A DNA stretch of 64,000 bases from contig JBNKZD010000252.1 in assembly GCA_050301235.1 (NCBI GenBank), forward strand, positions 11,275-75,274, written 5' to 3'. The stretch comes from JAFGIN01 sp050301235. GTDB lineage: Bacteria > Fibrobacterota > Chitinivibrionia > Chitinivibrionales > Chitinispirillaceae. The translations under genes were made by a program, and so were the position numbers. The notes under the pieces are model-generated. The model had not been told where the DNA came from. It saw nothing but the letters and a program-made list of their open reading frames with translations, and made no database searches. Within the stretch, counting starts at the first letter, position 1. Each line of letters opens with the position of its first letter. Below are positions 56,352-64,000 of the stretch, piece after piece.

Positions 56352-57984
56352 ATCAGCACGGGTGGTACCTGTTAAATATAAGCCAAAATTCACAGTGGAT
56401 TTTGCGATAGATGGCCATTCACATATTCAGAGTGGGGCCACAGCACCGCTGCCGCTTATCTGGAGCCAGATGGGAAACATTCCACTTCGGCGTTCTGTTC
56501 TTAATGTGTTGGGTGTATTGCTTCTTCCGGGGGGAAGAGTTCAGAGGAAAAAAACAGAGCAGATCGCTGATGAACTTGTAAAGGAACTGGGAAAAGCATA
56601 TCAGGATTGTAAGCTTCTTAAAGAGGTCCCCTATAAATCGGCCTTGTTACAACAAGCAACTTCAGCCGAAACGGCAGCATCGATATTTTCTCCATGCATT
56701 ATAATGCCAATGGATATGGACTATGCTCATATTGGTGGCTTCCCTCAGGAGAGTACAACCATCTATCATGAAGAGATCTTTGAAAAAGGCCACAATTTGT
56801 TACCAAACAAAACGGTTGACGGGGTGTATTATCGGATCCGGGAGAATGCTTTTGCAGCGGAACGAGATGGTAAATTAAAAGATGTATCAAGAGAACGGCC
56901 CGATTCCGCATGGGTATTTCAGGCATATAAAAAACAGAATGACAGTACCCTTGCTGCGGTTAAAAAGCATCCCTGGGTTCTCATTCCGATGTTCCATTAT
57001 GATCCTCGTCGCTGGTGCAACCCTTCTGGCGGGGATATGGATCATAAGCATTGGATTCATGGCCCCTGGGACGGACCTTTTTCTCATATCGCTACAAGCA
57101 ACAACAGCGGATTATTTATCGGTTTTAAAATGTACCCACCACTTGGGTATAAACCTTTTGATGAGCGGCTGAGATTTCTTCGCGATGCTTTTTATTCAAA
57201 ATGCATGGAACTTCACATCCCTATTCTATCTCACTGCTCACCGGGAGGTATGACTACCCATGAAGCCGAATTTTACCAGGAGAGAGATCAGAAGACACTC
57301 TCAAGAAAGGACAAAAAAGATGTAAAGGAGCAGTCTCCAAAACGTTATTTAACGTATGATCCGCTTAAACCTGACGGGTATTTCTTTGATGAATATGTCC
57401 ACCCGAAAAACTGGCGACCGGTGCTTGAAAAATATCCGGATCTCAAACTCTGTCTCGCTCATTTTGGTGGTGACGAGTGGGACAAAGTTAGACGGGGACG
57501 AAATGGAAAGGGAATGGGGTCAGATTGGGTCCAGGAGATTATTGCTTTAACAAAAGAGTTTCCTAATGTGTATACCGATTTGTCGTGCTTTGACCTTGAA
57601 GAGAGTAGTGTCAGGTGCAATGTGGCCGAACTGTTCCACCAGATGAAACACGATCCCGACTATAAGCATCTTCAGGACAAGATCATTTTTGGTGTCGACT
57701 GGTATTTATCTTTAATAACAAAGGCCCCAAAATATGGGGATTATGTTGAGTCCTTTTTTGAAAGAATGAGTGATCATGATGAGTGGCAGTGGTATAGAAG
57801 TGCCATTGTTAACCCCGCGACATTTTATGGGTTGGATAATCAGGATATGCTTTCGCAAATGAATGCTGCTCTTAAAAGGGAAAAAGCAGAAGATACAAAA
57901 CGCATTACAGGTTATGAGAGGATTGTCAAAATCAAAGAACAGGTTGAGAAAATCAAATCAGAATTTAAGAAGTTAAATACATAG
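56338..57984 (+). CDS. Amidohydrolase-2-like metal-dependent hydrolase, enlarged
   Basis: 548 residues from ATG 56338, which has GGAG nine bases upstream. An in-frame ATG at 56293 lies inside the LysM gene and has no ribosome site. TIM-barrel metallohydrolase landmarks are present: His27 and His29 in DGHSH, Lys264 in GFKMYPP, His299 in SHCSPGG, His375 in AHFGGDEW and Asp454 in GVDWY. Together they form a likely complete metal site. Usual family 2 amidohydrolases have about 300-350 residues; the extra length is in inserts around 40-215 and 305-360. There is no signal peptide. The stop TAG is directly followed by the ATG of the lipoprotein gene. Substrate unknown. Confidence 0.8.
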   Translation: MSAGESARVVPVKYKPKFTVDFAIDGHSHIQSGATAPLPLIWSQMGNIPLRRSVLNVLGVLLLPGGRVQRKKTEQIADELVKELGKAYQDCKLLKEVPYKSALLQQATSAETAASIFSPCIIMPMDMDYAHIGGFPQESTTIYHEEIFEKGHNLLPNKTVDGVYYRIRENAFAAERDGKLKDVSRERPDSAWVFQAYKKQNDSTLAAVKKHPWVLIPMFHYDPRRWCNPSGGDMDHKHWIHGPWDGPFSHIATSNNSGLFIGFKMYPPLGYKPFDERLRFLRDAFYSKCMELHIPILSHCSPGGMTTHEAEFYQERDQKTLSRKDKKDVKEQSPKRYLTYDPLKPDGYFFDEYVHPKNWRPVLEKYPDLKLCLAHFGGDEWDKVRRGRNGKGMGSDWVQEIIALTKEFPNVYTDLSCFDLEESSVRCNVAELFHQMKHDPDYKHLQDKIIFGVDWYLSLITKAPKYGDYVESFFERMSDHDEWQWYRSAIVNPATFYGLDNQDMLSQMNAALKREKAEDTKRITGYERIVKIKEQVEKIKSEFKKLNT

Positions 57985-59373
57985 ATGATTAAAAAAACCA
58001 TCACAATATCAGCAATCTGGTTAATCATGTCACTGCTGCCTGGTTGTACATGGGCGCGGTACAAGACAAATTGTAAACAGATCCTGAAGGAGAGACATTC
58101 AATGAGTGATACAGTTATCATGGATTTTGGTGATTATGATGTTATGCTTCCGCCGCTCACCTATTGCGCAGGTGATGAAATTCGCTATGTGTTTGCGGTA
58201 CCCAGAGACAACATGGTTGGTACCAATGAATTGGATAATGCAATAAAACTACTTGAATTTAAGAGTGATAGTGATCTCTATCAGCATGTCATAAAGAAAA
58301 ACTTTCTTGAGATGGTAACTGGTCCATTTGAATTCAGGTTTCTTCCTGTATGGTCAGATAAAGAGATTGCCTATTCGCAATCGAAGGGTTTTATCATTGT
58401 TAATATTCACGATAGAAAAGTAGAAATTCACTCTATCAGCCGTGGGATTTATACGGGAGATATTGAAAATATAGCTGTATTTGACGCACAAAAGCGGACA
58501 TTCGTGATCGAAATTAACCCGCATGCTGCTGGTATGGGAAATTACGAAAAAATCCTTAAAGTAATTCGATTTGAAAACGATACATTTACAGTCCAGGCTG
58601 AACATTTTGCAGGAATTAAGACACTTGCATATACTCCACCATGGTTTGTTTATCAGAAAAAAATCTTCGTTTATAATGACAGCACCACACAACTTGAAGT
58701 TTTTGATGAAAATTTTATAAAAGCAACTCATCCAATTGCAACAGCATTTAACAACAACCAGGTTGCATTCAGATGCATGAAAGAAATTATTATCCATCCC
58801 ACATTACCAATGGCGCTTATTATCGAGCAGGGAAAATGGCCGACAGACAAAGATCTGGACAAATTCAAATCGCTAAAACCAATGGAATTAGATAAAGCAA
58901 CGGATCCTATATATAATGAAGCCAGAAGGCAAACACTCTATCTCTTCCGCTGGGATGAACCGGACGAAAAGAAACAGCTTGTACCTTTGCTTTCGGTTGC
59001 CGGATCAATATGGAAAAGCTACAATCCAGTTAAAGAAATGTCACAGTTAACATTTTCCCCGGATGGAAAATGGCTCGTTTTTCGGGATGGCTCCATGCGT
59101 GGTAACGACCTTAACAGTAGCATTAATCCAGTATTTGTCGCCGTACCGATAAACGAAAAAAATCCCCTCTACCTCGGTAAACCAGTTAAACTGGGCAAGG
59201 TAATCCGTGAAGATGCTACTGGTCCCGAAGGAACCGCCTGGACTACCAATCCAACTGCGTTTATTATGTGTGATGGGATGTTGATTTACCGCTGGAATCT
59301 GGATAAGTATGGTCAGCAAGGTGCTACCAGAGTAAAAATGCCGCCTGGTTCGCCCGATCCATTTGTAAAGTAG
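57985..59373 (+). CDS. Putative lipoprotein with beta-propeller-like repeats
   Basis: 462 residues starting immediately after the amidohydrolase stop. The signal peptide ends in a lipobox LLPGC with Cys21 as the lipidation site. The mature part is unassigned; the segment LTFSPDGKWLVFRDGS (about residues 355-370) has the TolB/WD40-type propeller blade pattern, and other blades are only hinted at. Probably anchored at the outer or inner membrane, facing the periplasm or surface. Coupling of an exported lipoprotein to a non-exported enzyme is unusual. An immunity or partner role is possible but unproven; a plain surface lipoprotein is the alternative. Confidence 0.75.
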   Translation: MIKKTITISAIWLIMSLLPGCTWARYKTNCKQILKERHSMSDTVIMDFGDYDVMLPPLTYCAGDEIRYVFAVPRDNMVGTNELDNAIKLLEFKSDSDLYQHVIKKNFLEMVTGPFEFRFLPVWSDKEIAYSQSKGFIIVNIHDRKVEIHSISRGIYTGDIENIAVFDAQKRTFVIEINPHAAGMGNYEKILKVIRFENDTFTVQAEHFAGIKTLAYTPPWFVYQKKIFVYNDSTTQLEVFDENFIKATHPIATAFNNNQVAFRCMKEIIIHPTLPMALIIEQGKWPTDKDLDKFKSLKPMELDKATDPIYNEARRQTLYLFRWDEPDEKKQLVPLLSVAGSIWKSYNPVKEMSQLTFSPDGKWLVFRDGSMRGNDLNSSINPVFVAVPINEKNPLYLGKPVKLGKVIREDATGPEGTAWTTNPTAFIMCDGMLIYRWNLDKYGQQGATRVKMPPGSPDPFVK

Positions 59374-59465
59374 TTAATTAACAGAAAGTTTTAACATCAT
59401 TCACAGCACAATATATTTTAAAAAGACCCAAAACCCTTATTGATGCATTATAGAGGATGGTTTAT

Positions 59466-62400
59466 ATGCTTAAAAAATTGCTGGTTACCACATGTCTTTC
59501 GATTCTCATTTTAGGTTTTATACTGTTTAACTGCAAACTACCAGCACCTCCTCCTGGTTCTGAAGATGCAAGAGTTTCATTACTGTTGAAATCTTCAGAT
59601 GGGAAAATTGATCGTACAGGTTCGATACAGGATTCTGTTGGTAAAGAGGTTCAGATTGGTATTGTTCTTTATCTCACCCAGTACATCGACTCTTCAGTAG
59701 TAAGGGTGATTTTAGATGCAGATACGGAGCACACCTTACCCTGGGCATTTAAAAAGAATATGGTTGATACCGTCTTTTTTCCCATTACATTTTCAAAAGC
59801 TGGAACATATAAAGTTGAAGTTACCAGCTACATTACTGATCAGCCGAACTCTATTGCTGAAGGGAAGATTATTATCTATGGCCCTCCGCAGGTGAATAAA
59901 AAACCTGAGTTGAAAGTTCCAGCTGCACAATCTACCGTGGTTGGGCAGACAGTTTCATTCTCAGTGTCTGCTTCAGATCCTGATGTTAGCCAGATTGTTA
60001 CGATCAGTGCTTCTCAAAAACCGGAAAATGCAACCTTTACAGCAGATACATTCAGATGGACTCCTGCTATCAGAGATACTGGTATAATAAAGGTTGTTTT
60101 TGTCGCCACTGATAATGGAATACCTGTTTTGTCTGCCACAGATTCAGTATCCATATTTGTAAGCGCAACACAAGTGAACCATGCTCCGCAATGGACTAAT
60201 AAAAACATTCAGCGTACTGTAAAGGCCGGAGCTCTGTTTTCATATGATTTAAGCAGCAATTGCAGTGATCCGGATAATGAAAAGGTTACATTTTCTCTTA
60301 TTTCTGCGCCACCAGCTAAAGATACAATAATTGGTACTACCTATTCATTTACACCAACTGCTGCAGACACTGGCAAACATACCGTACATATCATTGCAAA
60401 AGATTCATCAGGATTGACTGATACTCTTACATTTGGGTTAACCGTTTCTGCTACCGATGTACCCGATAGCATACCACCAGTTTTAACATTCCAGTCTCCA
60501 TCAAAGGATACGGTAATAAGTACCGATTCTTTTGAAGTGAAAGTTTCCTGTATTGATGACAGCGGCTGCTCTGTTAAAGGGTTTCGCGATGGGATCGCTT
60601 TTACTATCAAAAAGTCTGTTTCGACGACGAATCTCTGGACTGGGATGGTAAAAGGAATTGCCGCTGGAAGTTACTCGACAATAAAAATTGTTGCGACAGA
60701 TTCTTCAGCTGCAAAGAACAAGGATTCTGTTGCAATAAAAATTAAATATGATAATGATAAGACAGGGCCGGTAATTACTCTTGTTAACCCTGCCAGGGAC
60801 AGTGTAACGATCAGTACTAACAGTTACATAGTCATGTTAAAAGTAACTGATCCTTCCGGTGTGCTCTCAGTAAACGGAACATCCGGTACGACTCCACTTG
60901 AAGGTGTGAAAGATACTGGTTCGATATGGAAGATCAACGTCAACAGTCTCGAAAACAATAAAACGACAGTAGTTGTACTCTCCGCAACTGACAGTTCATT
61001 ACAAGCAAATAAAACATTTGATACTGTATACATCAAAAGTGAGATAATAAATGGGTATACGATCAAGTTTGATAAAAATGATAATGCTGCAACAGGCACA
61101 ATGGCAGATCAGACCATAAACAGTGGGGACTCTGCGAAGCTCTCGGTTAACGTATTTGCGAAGGCTGGATCGACATTTTGCGGCTGGATGATAACTCCTG
61201 CAGACACGACCATAACCTATACAGATGGTGCCATGTTTAAAATGGGAACATCGAACGTGACTCTTTACGCAAAATGGATCAAAAAAGCAACTTTTCCTTT
61301 GAATATCACTGCTACTAATGGGTCGGTAATCAAAACTCCCGATGCTTCCGTTTACGATTCTGGAAGTACGGTTGGTTTGAAAGCTAAAGCAACTACAGGC
61401 TATAAATTTGTGAATTGGACCGGAGACGTGACGGGAACAGACGATTCAACGACAGTTGTAATTAACAAAGTAACAAGTATCACAGCGAATTTTTCTCCTG
61501 TTCCTTACACCGTGACATACAGTTCACAGGAGACAACATATTCAACAGCAACAGTAAATTACAATGCACTGGCAATTGAACCAGCAGTACCACAAGGGGG
61601 AACCTGTGACACTTTCGGAGGGTGGTACAGCAGTGCAACGTATGCAACAAAATGGAACTTTTCCACTAATAAGATCATAGGCACCACAACTCTGTATGCA
61701 AAATGGACCAAATTAACTTACACAGTTACTTACAACCCAAATGGTGCTGTGTCTGGATCTGCTCCCGCTCAACAGACAAAGACCTGTGATAGCGCACTCA
61801 CACTCGCCGCTAACAGCGGCAATCTTGCTAAAACTGGCTTTATCTTTTCCGGGTGGAACACCGCTACTGATGGAACCGGAACAGATTACGCACAAAGCAC
61901 AAGCTACACTATCAACGCACCTCTTGTACTTTTTGCAAAATGGAAAACTGATATTCTGATGGTAAGTTTTAATAGTAATGGTGGAAGCACTATTGCATCA
62001 AAGATGGTAGCTTATGGTGGGTTTGTCACAGAACCGGCAGTTCCAACAAAAGCAGGTGCTGTTTTTGCCGGATGGTATTCCAATCAGTCATTAACAACTC
62101 CATTCGATTTTGCAACTGCAATTACAGTCACAAGAACACTCTATGCCAAATGGAATCCAATATTCACCGTTACTTACAATGCCAATGGTGGTTCAGGTGC
62201 TGTTCCGGTTGATACTAATAAATACCAGAATGGTCAGGTAGTGACTGTATTGGGTGCAGGCTCTCTCAGTAGAGCCAATTACACTTTTGCAGGATGGAAT
62301 ACGCAGGCTGATACTCTTGGAACAAACTTTGGGGTCTCGTTTCCCATGGGCAACGTGAATGTGGTCTTATATGCGAAATGGAGGATGAACGTACCGACAA

Positions 62401-63305
62401 TTACAACTCATCCAGCCAACAAAACCTGTCCTATAAATGATTCCGTGACATTTACGGTTGTTGCAACCGGTGCAGGTTTAAGCTACCAGTGGCAGAAAAA
62501 CAATGGAAACATTGCGGGTGCTACCTCAGCAAGTTACACTCCGCCAGCCCTGACAGTTGCTGATACAGCAGGTGCAGCGACTTACCGCTGTGTTGTGAGC
62601 AACAGTGGGGGAACTGCAACAAGTAATGGAGCTACATTGGCAATAAGTACTCTTACTGATGTCAACGGAAATGTGTATCACCAGGTTAAGATTGGGAGCC
62701 AGGTTTGGACAATGGAGAATCTCCGTGCAACAACGTATACTAATGGTACATCTGTCTCCAAAGACACCTCTGCTGCAACATGGAAAGATGCAAATACACC
62801 TAAATATTGTTACTACAACAACACAAACAATGCAGATAGCATTAAAAAGTTCGGCGCATTGTATAACTGGTATGTAGTGGATCCTTTAAATACCAGCAAA
62901 ATAGCCCCCACAGGTTGGCATGTACCTACTGATGCTGAGTGGGACTCACTGCAAAATTACCTTATAGCAAATGGATATAACTGGGATAACACTAAACAAG
63001 ATAACAAGATTGCAAAATCCATGGCTGCAAAGACGGATTGGGATGTTTCTGCAGATGCGGGAACCATTGGTAACGATTTGTCAAAAAATAACAAAAGTGG
63101 ATTTTCAGCTTTTCCAGCCGGTTATCGTCCTAACAATGGCGTTTACTTTTCTCAGGGATATTACGGTTACTTCTGGAGCAGTACGGCAAATGAAGATATG
63201 CCACTTTACGCATGGTTCCGCTACCTTGGTTCATTTACTGAAGATTTCCAAAGGAACTCAGAAAACAAATCTTTGGGATTTTCTATAAGACTGATAAAAG
63301 ATTAG
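59466..63305 (+). CDS. FISUMP-domain lipoprotein with cadherin-like and InlB-type repeats
   Basis: 1279 residues from ATG 59466, preceded by GAGG nine bases upstream (ATG 59457 has no usable ribosome site). The signal segment ends in ILFNC, an atypical lipobox at Cys23. Cadherin/Ig-like units occupy about 145-525. Four to six InlB/Listeria-Bacteroides-type repeats follow at about 532-975, each ending in LYAKW or similar. An Ig-like domain is at about 976-1063. The C-terminal FISUMP domain (about 1066-1279) starts VYHQVKIGSQVWTMENL and contains NWYVV and GWHVPTDAEW. FISUMP proteins are large paralogous surface families in Fibrobacter and relatives; function unproven, adhesion likely. It lies 92 bases after the lipoprotein gene and before repeat copy E. 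Confidence 0.9.
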   Translation: MLKKLLVTTCLSILILGFILFNCKLPAPPPGSEDARVSLLLKSSDGKIDRTGSIQDSVGKEVQIGIVLYLTQYIDSSVVRVILDADTEHTLPWAFKKNMVDTVFFPITFSKAGTYKVEVTSYITDQPNSIAEGKIIIYGPPQVNKKPELKVPAAQSTVVGQTVSFSVSASDPDVSQIVTISASQKPENATFTADTFRWTPAIRDTGIIKVVFVATDNGIPVLSATDSVSIFVSATQVNHAPQWTNKNIQRTVKAGALFSYDLSSNCSDPDNEKVTFSLISAPPAKDTIIGTTYSFTPTAADTGKHTVHIIAKDSSGLTDTLTFGLTVSATDVPDSIPPVLTFQSPSKDTVISTDSFEVKVSCIDDSGCSVKGFRDGIAFTIKKSVSTTNLWTGMVKGIAAGSYSTIKIVATDSSAAKNKDSVAIKIKYDNDKTGPVITLVNPARDSVTISTNSYIVMLKVTDPSGVLSVNGTSGTTPLEGVKDTGSIWKINVNSLENNKTTVVVLSATDSSLQANKTFDTVYIKSEIINGYTIKFDKNDNAATGTMADQTINSGDSAKLSVNVFAKAGSTFCGWMITPADTTITYTDGAMFKMGTSNVTLYAKWIKKATFPLNITATNGSVIKTPDASVYDSGSTVGLKAKATTGYKFVNWTGDVTGTDDSTTVVINKVTSITANFSPVPYTVTYSSQETTYSTATVNYNALAIEPAVPQGGTCDTFGGWYSSATYATKWNFSTNKIIGTTTLYAKWTKLTYTVTYNPNGAVSGSAPAQQTKTCDSALTLAANSGNLAKTGFIFSGWNTATDGTGTDYAQSTSYTINAPLVLFAKWKTDILMVSFNSNGGSTIASKMVAYGGFVTEPAVPTKAGAVFAGWYSNQSLTTPFDFATAITVTRTLYAKWNPIFTVTYNANGGSGAVPVDTNKYQNGQVVTVLGAGSLSRANYTFAGWNTQADTLGTNFGVSFPMGNVNVVLYAKWRMNVPTITTHPANKTCPINDSVTFTVVATGAGLSYQWQKNNGNIAGATSASYTPPALTVADTAGAATYRCVVSNSGGTATSNGATLAISTLTDVNGNVYHQVKIGSQVWTMENLRATTYTNGTSVSKDTSAATWKDANTPKYCYYNNTNNADSIKKFGALYNWYVVDPLNTSKIAPTGWHVPTDAEWDSLQNYLIANGYNWDNTKQDNKIAKSMAAKTDWDVSADAGTIGNDLSKNNKSGFSAFPAGYRPNNGVYFSQGYYGYFWSSTANEDMPLYAWFRYLGSFTEDFQRNSENKSLGFSIRLIKD

Positions 63306-63891
63306 ATTTAACTATATCTTTATTAAAAAAAAAAGCAATTTTTTAGCTCTAAAAAAATGCCATCGTGGCGGGTTTTAAGGTGCCCGCTGACACATATCGC
63401 TATAATTTTTCTAATACCTCTCTGGGGGAGAGGCTTGCGTTGATACAACGCACCCTCCCCCGCAAAAAGCCAAATTTCATTGATTGCAGAATTCATTTTT
63501 CTCGCAGCAATGGCATCCGTCTTTTTGACTCCCCTCCCGATACGAAAGGTTTGCCGCAATGCAATCCTCCTGTTGTCAGAATGCGCGTTCAAACCTCTCG
63601 TCCACCCTCCGTAGTTTTAACGAAAGTGGGTAACACTCTCTTTTATTGATTATTTTTTAGAATTTTTACCGCATTGGTTCACAAAATTCCTACAGGTTGT
63701 TTGAATCCCTGACCTGAAGTCCCGCAGGACATGCGCATTAAGTTAGTAATGCAATCCAGTTGTCAAAGAATTATCTAACCCCTACAGGGTTGGTGGCATT
63801 TTTGCTTTGCTTGCGTAATCGCTCGACCAACACATGTTTTGTATCCTCCGCGCTTATACGATATTAAAGCAGTAATGTATAAGGAGGACAT
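63306..63891. other. 586-base spacer with repeat copy E and IS left end
   Basis: Contains family 2 repeat copy E (63408-63646), a short AACCCCTACAGGGTT inverted repeat near 63777-63791, and from about 63817 the left end of an IS66-type element. An open frame at 63323-63592 (minus) runs along the repeat and is not supported. Confidence 0.6.
63408..63646 (+). repeat. Dispersed repeat family 2, copy E
   Basis: Similar to 55171-55380 in the same orientation, with about 30 extra bases before the common end TAACACTCTCTTTTAT. The hairpin is kept: GGGGGAG and CTCCCCC arms around GCGTTGATACAACGC. Confidence 0.85.
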
Positions 63892-64000
63892 ATGTCACGT
63901 ACACAGAGTAAATATGATTGGCCCCATCACATAGCGCAACAGAAAACAAGCGGACTTTCGGTTAAAGAGTACAGTGCACAGCAAGGATTCTCATCCTGGT
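63817..64000 (+). mobile_element. Left end of an IS66-family insertion sequence (continues beyond window)
   Basis: The encoded protein start (63892) looks like IS66 TnpA. About 75 bases upstream, GTAATCGCTCGACC resembles the GTAA-type terminal inverted repeat of this family, so I place the left tip near 63817. The right end lies outside the window, so neither the inverted repeat nor the target duplication can be confirmed. Confidence 0.55.
63892..64000 (+). CDS. tnpA: IS66-type accessory protein TnpA, 5' part (cut by window end)
   Basis: AAGGAGG precedes the ATG by five bases. The 36 visible residues contain the pattern W-x-x-x-I-x-x-Q-x-x-S-G-L-S-V-x-x-Y-x-x-x-x-G-x-x-x-x-W, that of the short helix-turn-helix OrfA/TnpA protein of IS66 elements, which accompanies TnpB and the TnpC transposase. 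Only the N-terminus can be judged, so whether the gene is intact is unknown. Confidence 0.7.
   Translation, partial: MSRTQSKYDWPHHIAQQKTSGLSVKEYSAQQGFSSW

Noticed and set aside
55935..59373. A complete type VI secretion or extracellular contractile system
   Set aside because: No sheath, tube, spike, baseplate or ATPase gene is present; only a LysM protein hints at it.
63323..63592. Open frame on the minus strand along repeat copy E
   Set aside because: Same reason as for copy D; the ends of the two frames diverge as soon as the repeat ends.

Overview
The window is a 64 kb piece of an AT-rich Gram-negative bacterial chromosome. I lean towards Fibrobacterota (Chitinivibrionia/Chitinispirillia-like) with moderate confidence. 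The last large gene ends in a FISUMP domain, a family named after Fibrobacter succinogenes paralogs. It also carries InlB-type repeats. There is a GH5 cellulase, and several very large exported proteins end in Por/FlgD-like tails. Bacteroidota also carry many of these families, so the placement is not secure. No rRNA, tRNA or CRISPR array was seen.

Layout. 1-6.4 kb: end of a Calx-beta surface protein, a secreted M4 metallopeptidase and a GH5 endoglucanase. 6.7-18.4 kb: a compact ten-gene minus-strand glycan operon (polyprenyl-type GT2, asparagine synthetase-like amidotransferase, two GT4, methyltransferase, FAD oxidoreductase, radical SAM, FemAB-like acyltransferase, polysaccharide deacetylase, YbhN-like membrane protein). 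A sigma70-like promoter lies before it. 18.9-28.6 kb: a 3209-residue mosaic surface protein, preceded by a decayed fragment of a related gene. 28.6-38.9 kb: a GT-C membrane glycosyltransferase, a TerB-like gene, an orphan ExbD, an Hsp20 gene with a sigma54-type promoter, an RRM protein, a long coiled-coil protein paired with an L,D-transpeptidase, and a GT9. 39-54.2 kb: a GGDEF cyclase followed by a Wzx/Wzy-type polysaccharide locus (SLBB export protein, Wzz, Wzy, Wzx, two GT2, two GT4, GT9, radical SAM), then pyrF. 55.1-63.7 kb: a segment bracketed by two direct copies of a dispersed repeat. It holds a coupled LysM / amidohydrolase / lipoprotein trio and a FISUMP lipoprotein. The window ends inside the left end of an IS66-type insertion sequence.

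How the genes fit together. The two glycan loci look complementary: the first makes and modifies a glycan, while the second supplies chain-length control, polymerase, flippase and outer-membrane export. Neither contains a recognisable initiating phosphoglycosyltransferase or Wzc kinase, so those would lie elsewhere. The GGDEF protein keeps its active-site and inhibitory-site motifs and sits beside the export gene, which suggests cyclic-di-GMP control of the polymer (inference). Exported enzymes and adhesins share similar C-terminal tails, pointing to a common sorting route. The least explained parts are the LysM-amidohydrolase-lipoprotein module, the L,D-transpeptidase plus coiled-coil pair (possible cell-shape module), the sigma54-type hsp20 promoter and two families of dispersed hairpin-rich repeats.
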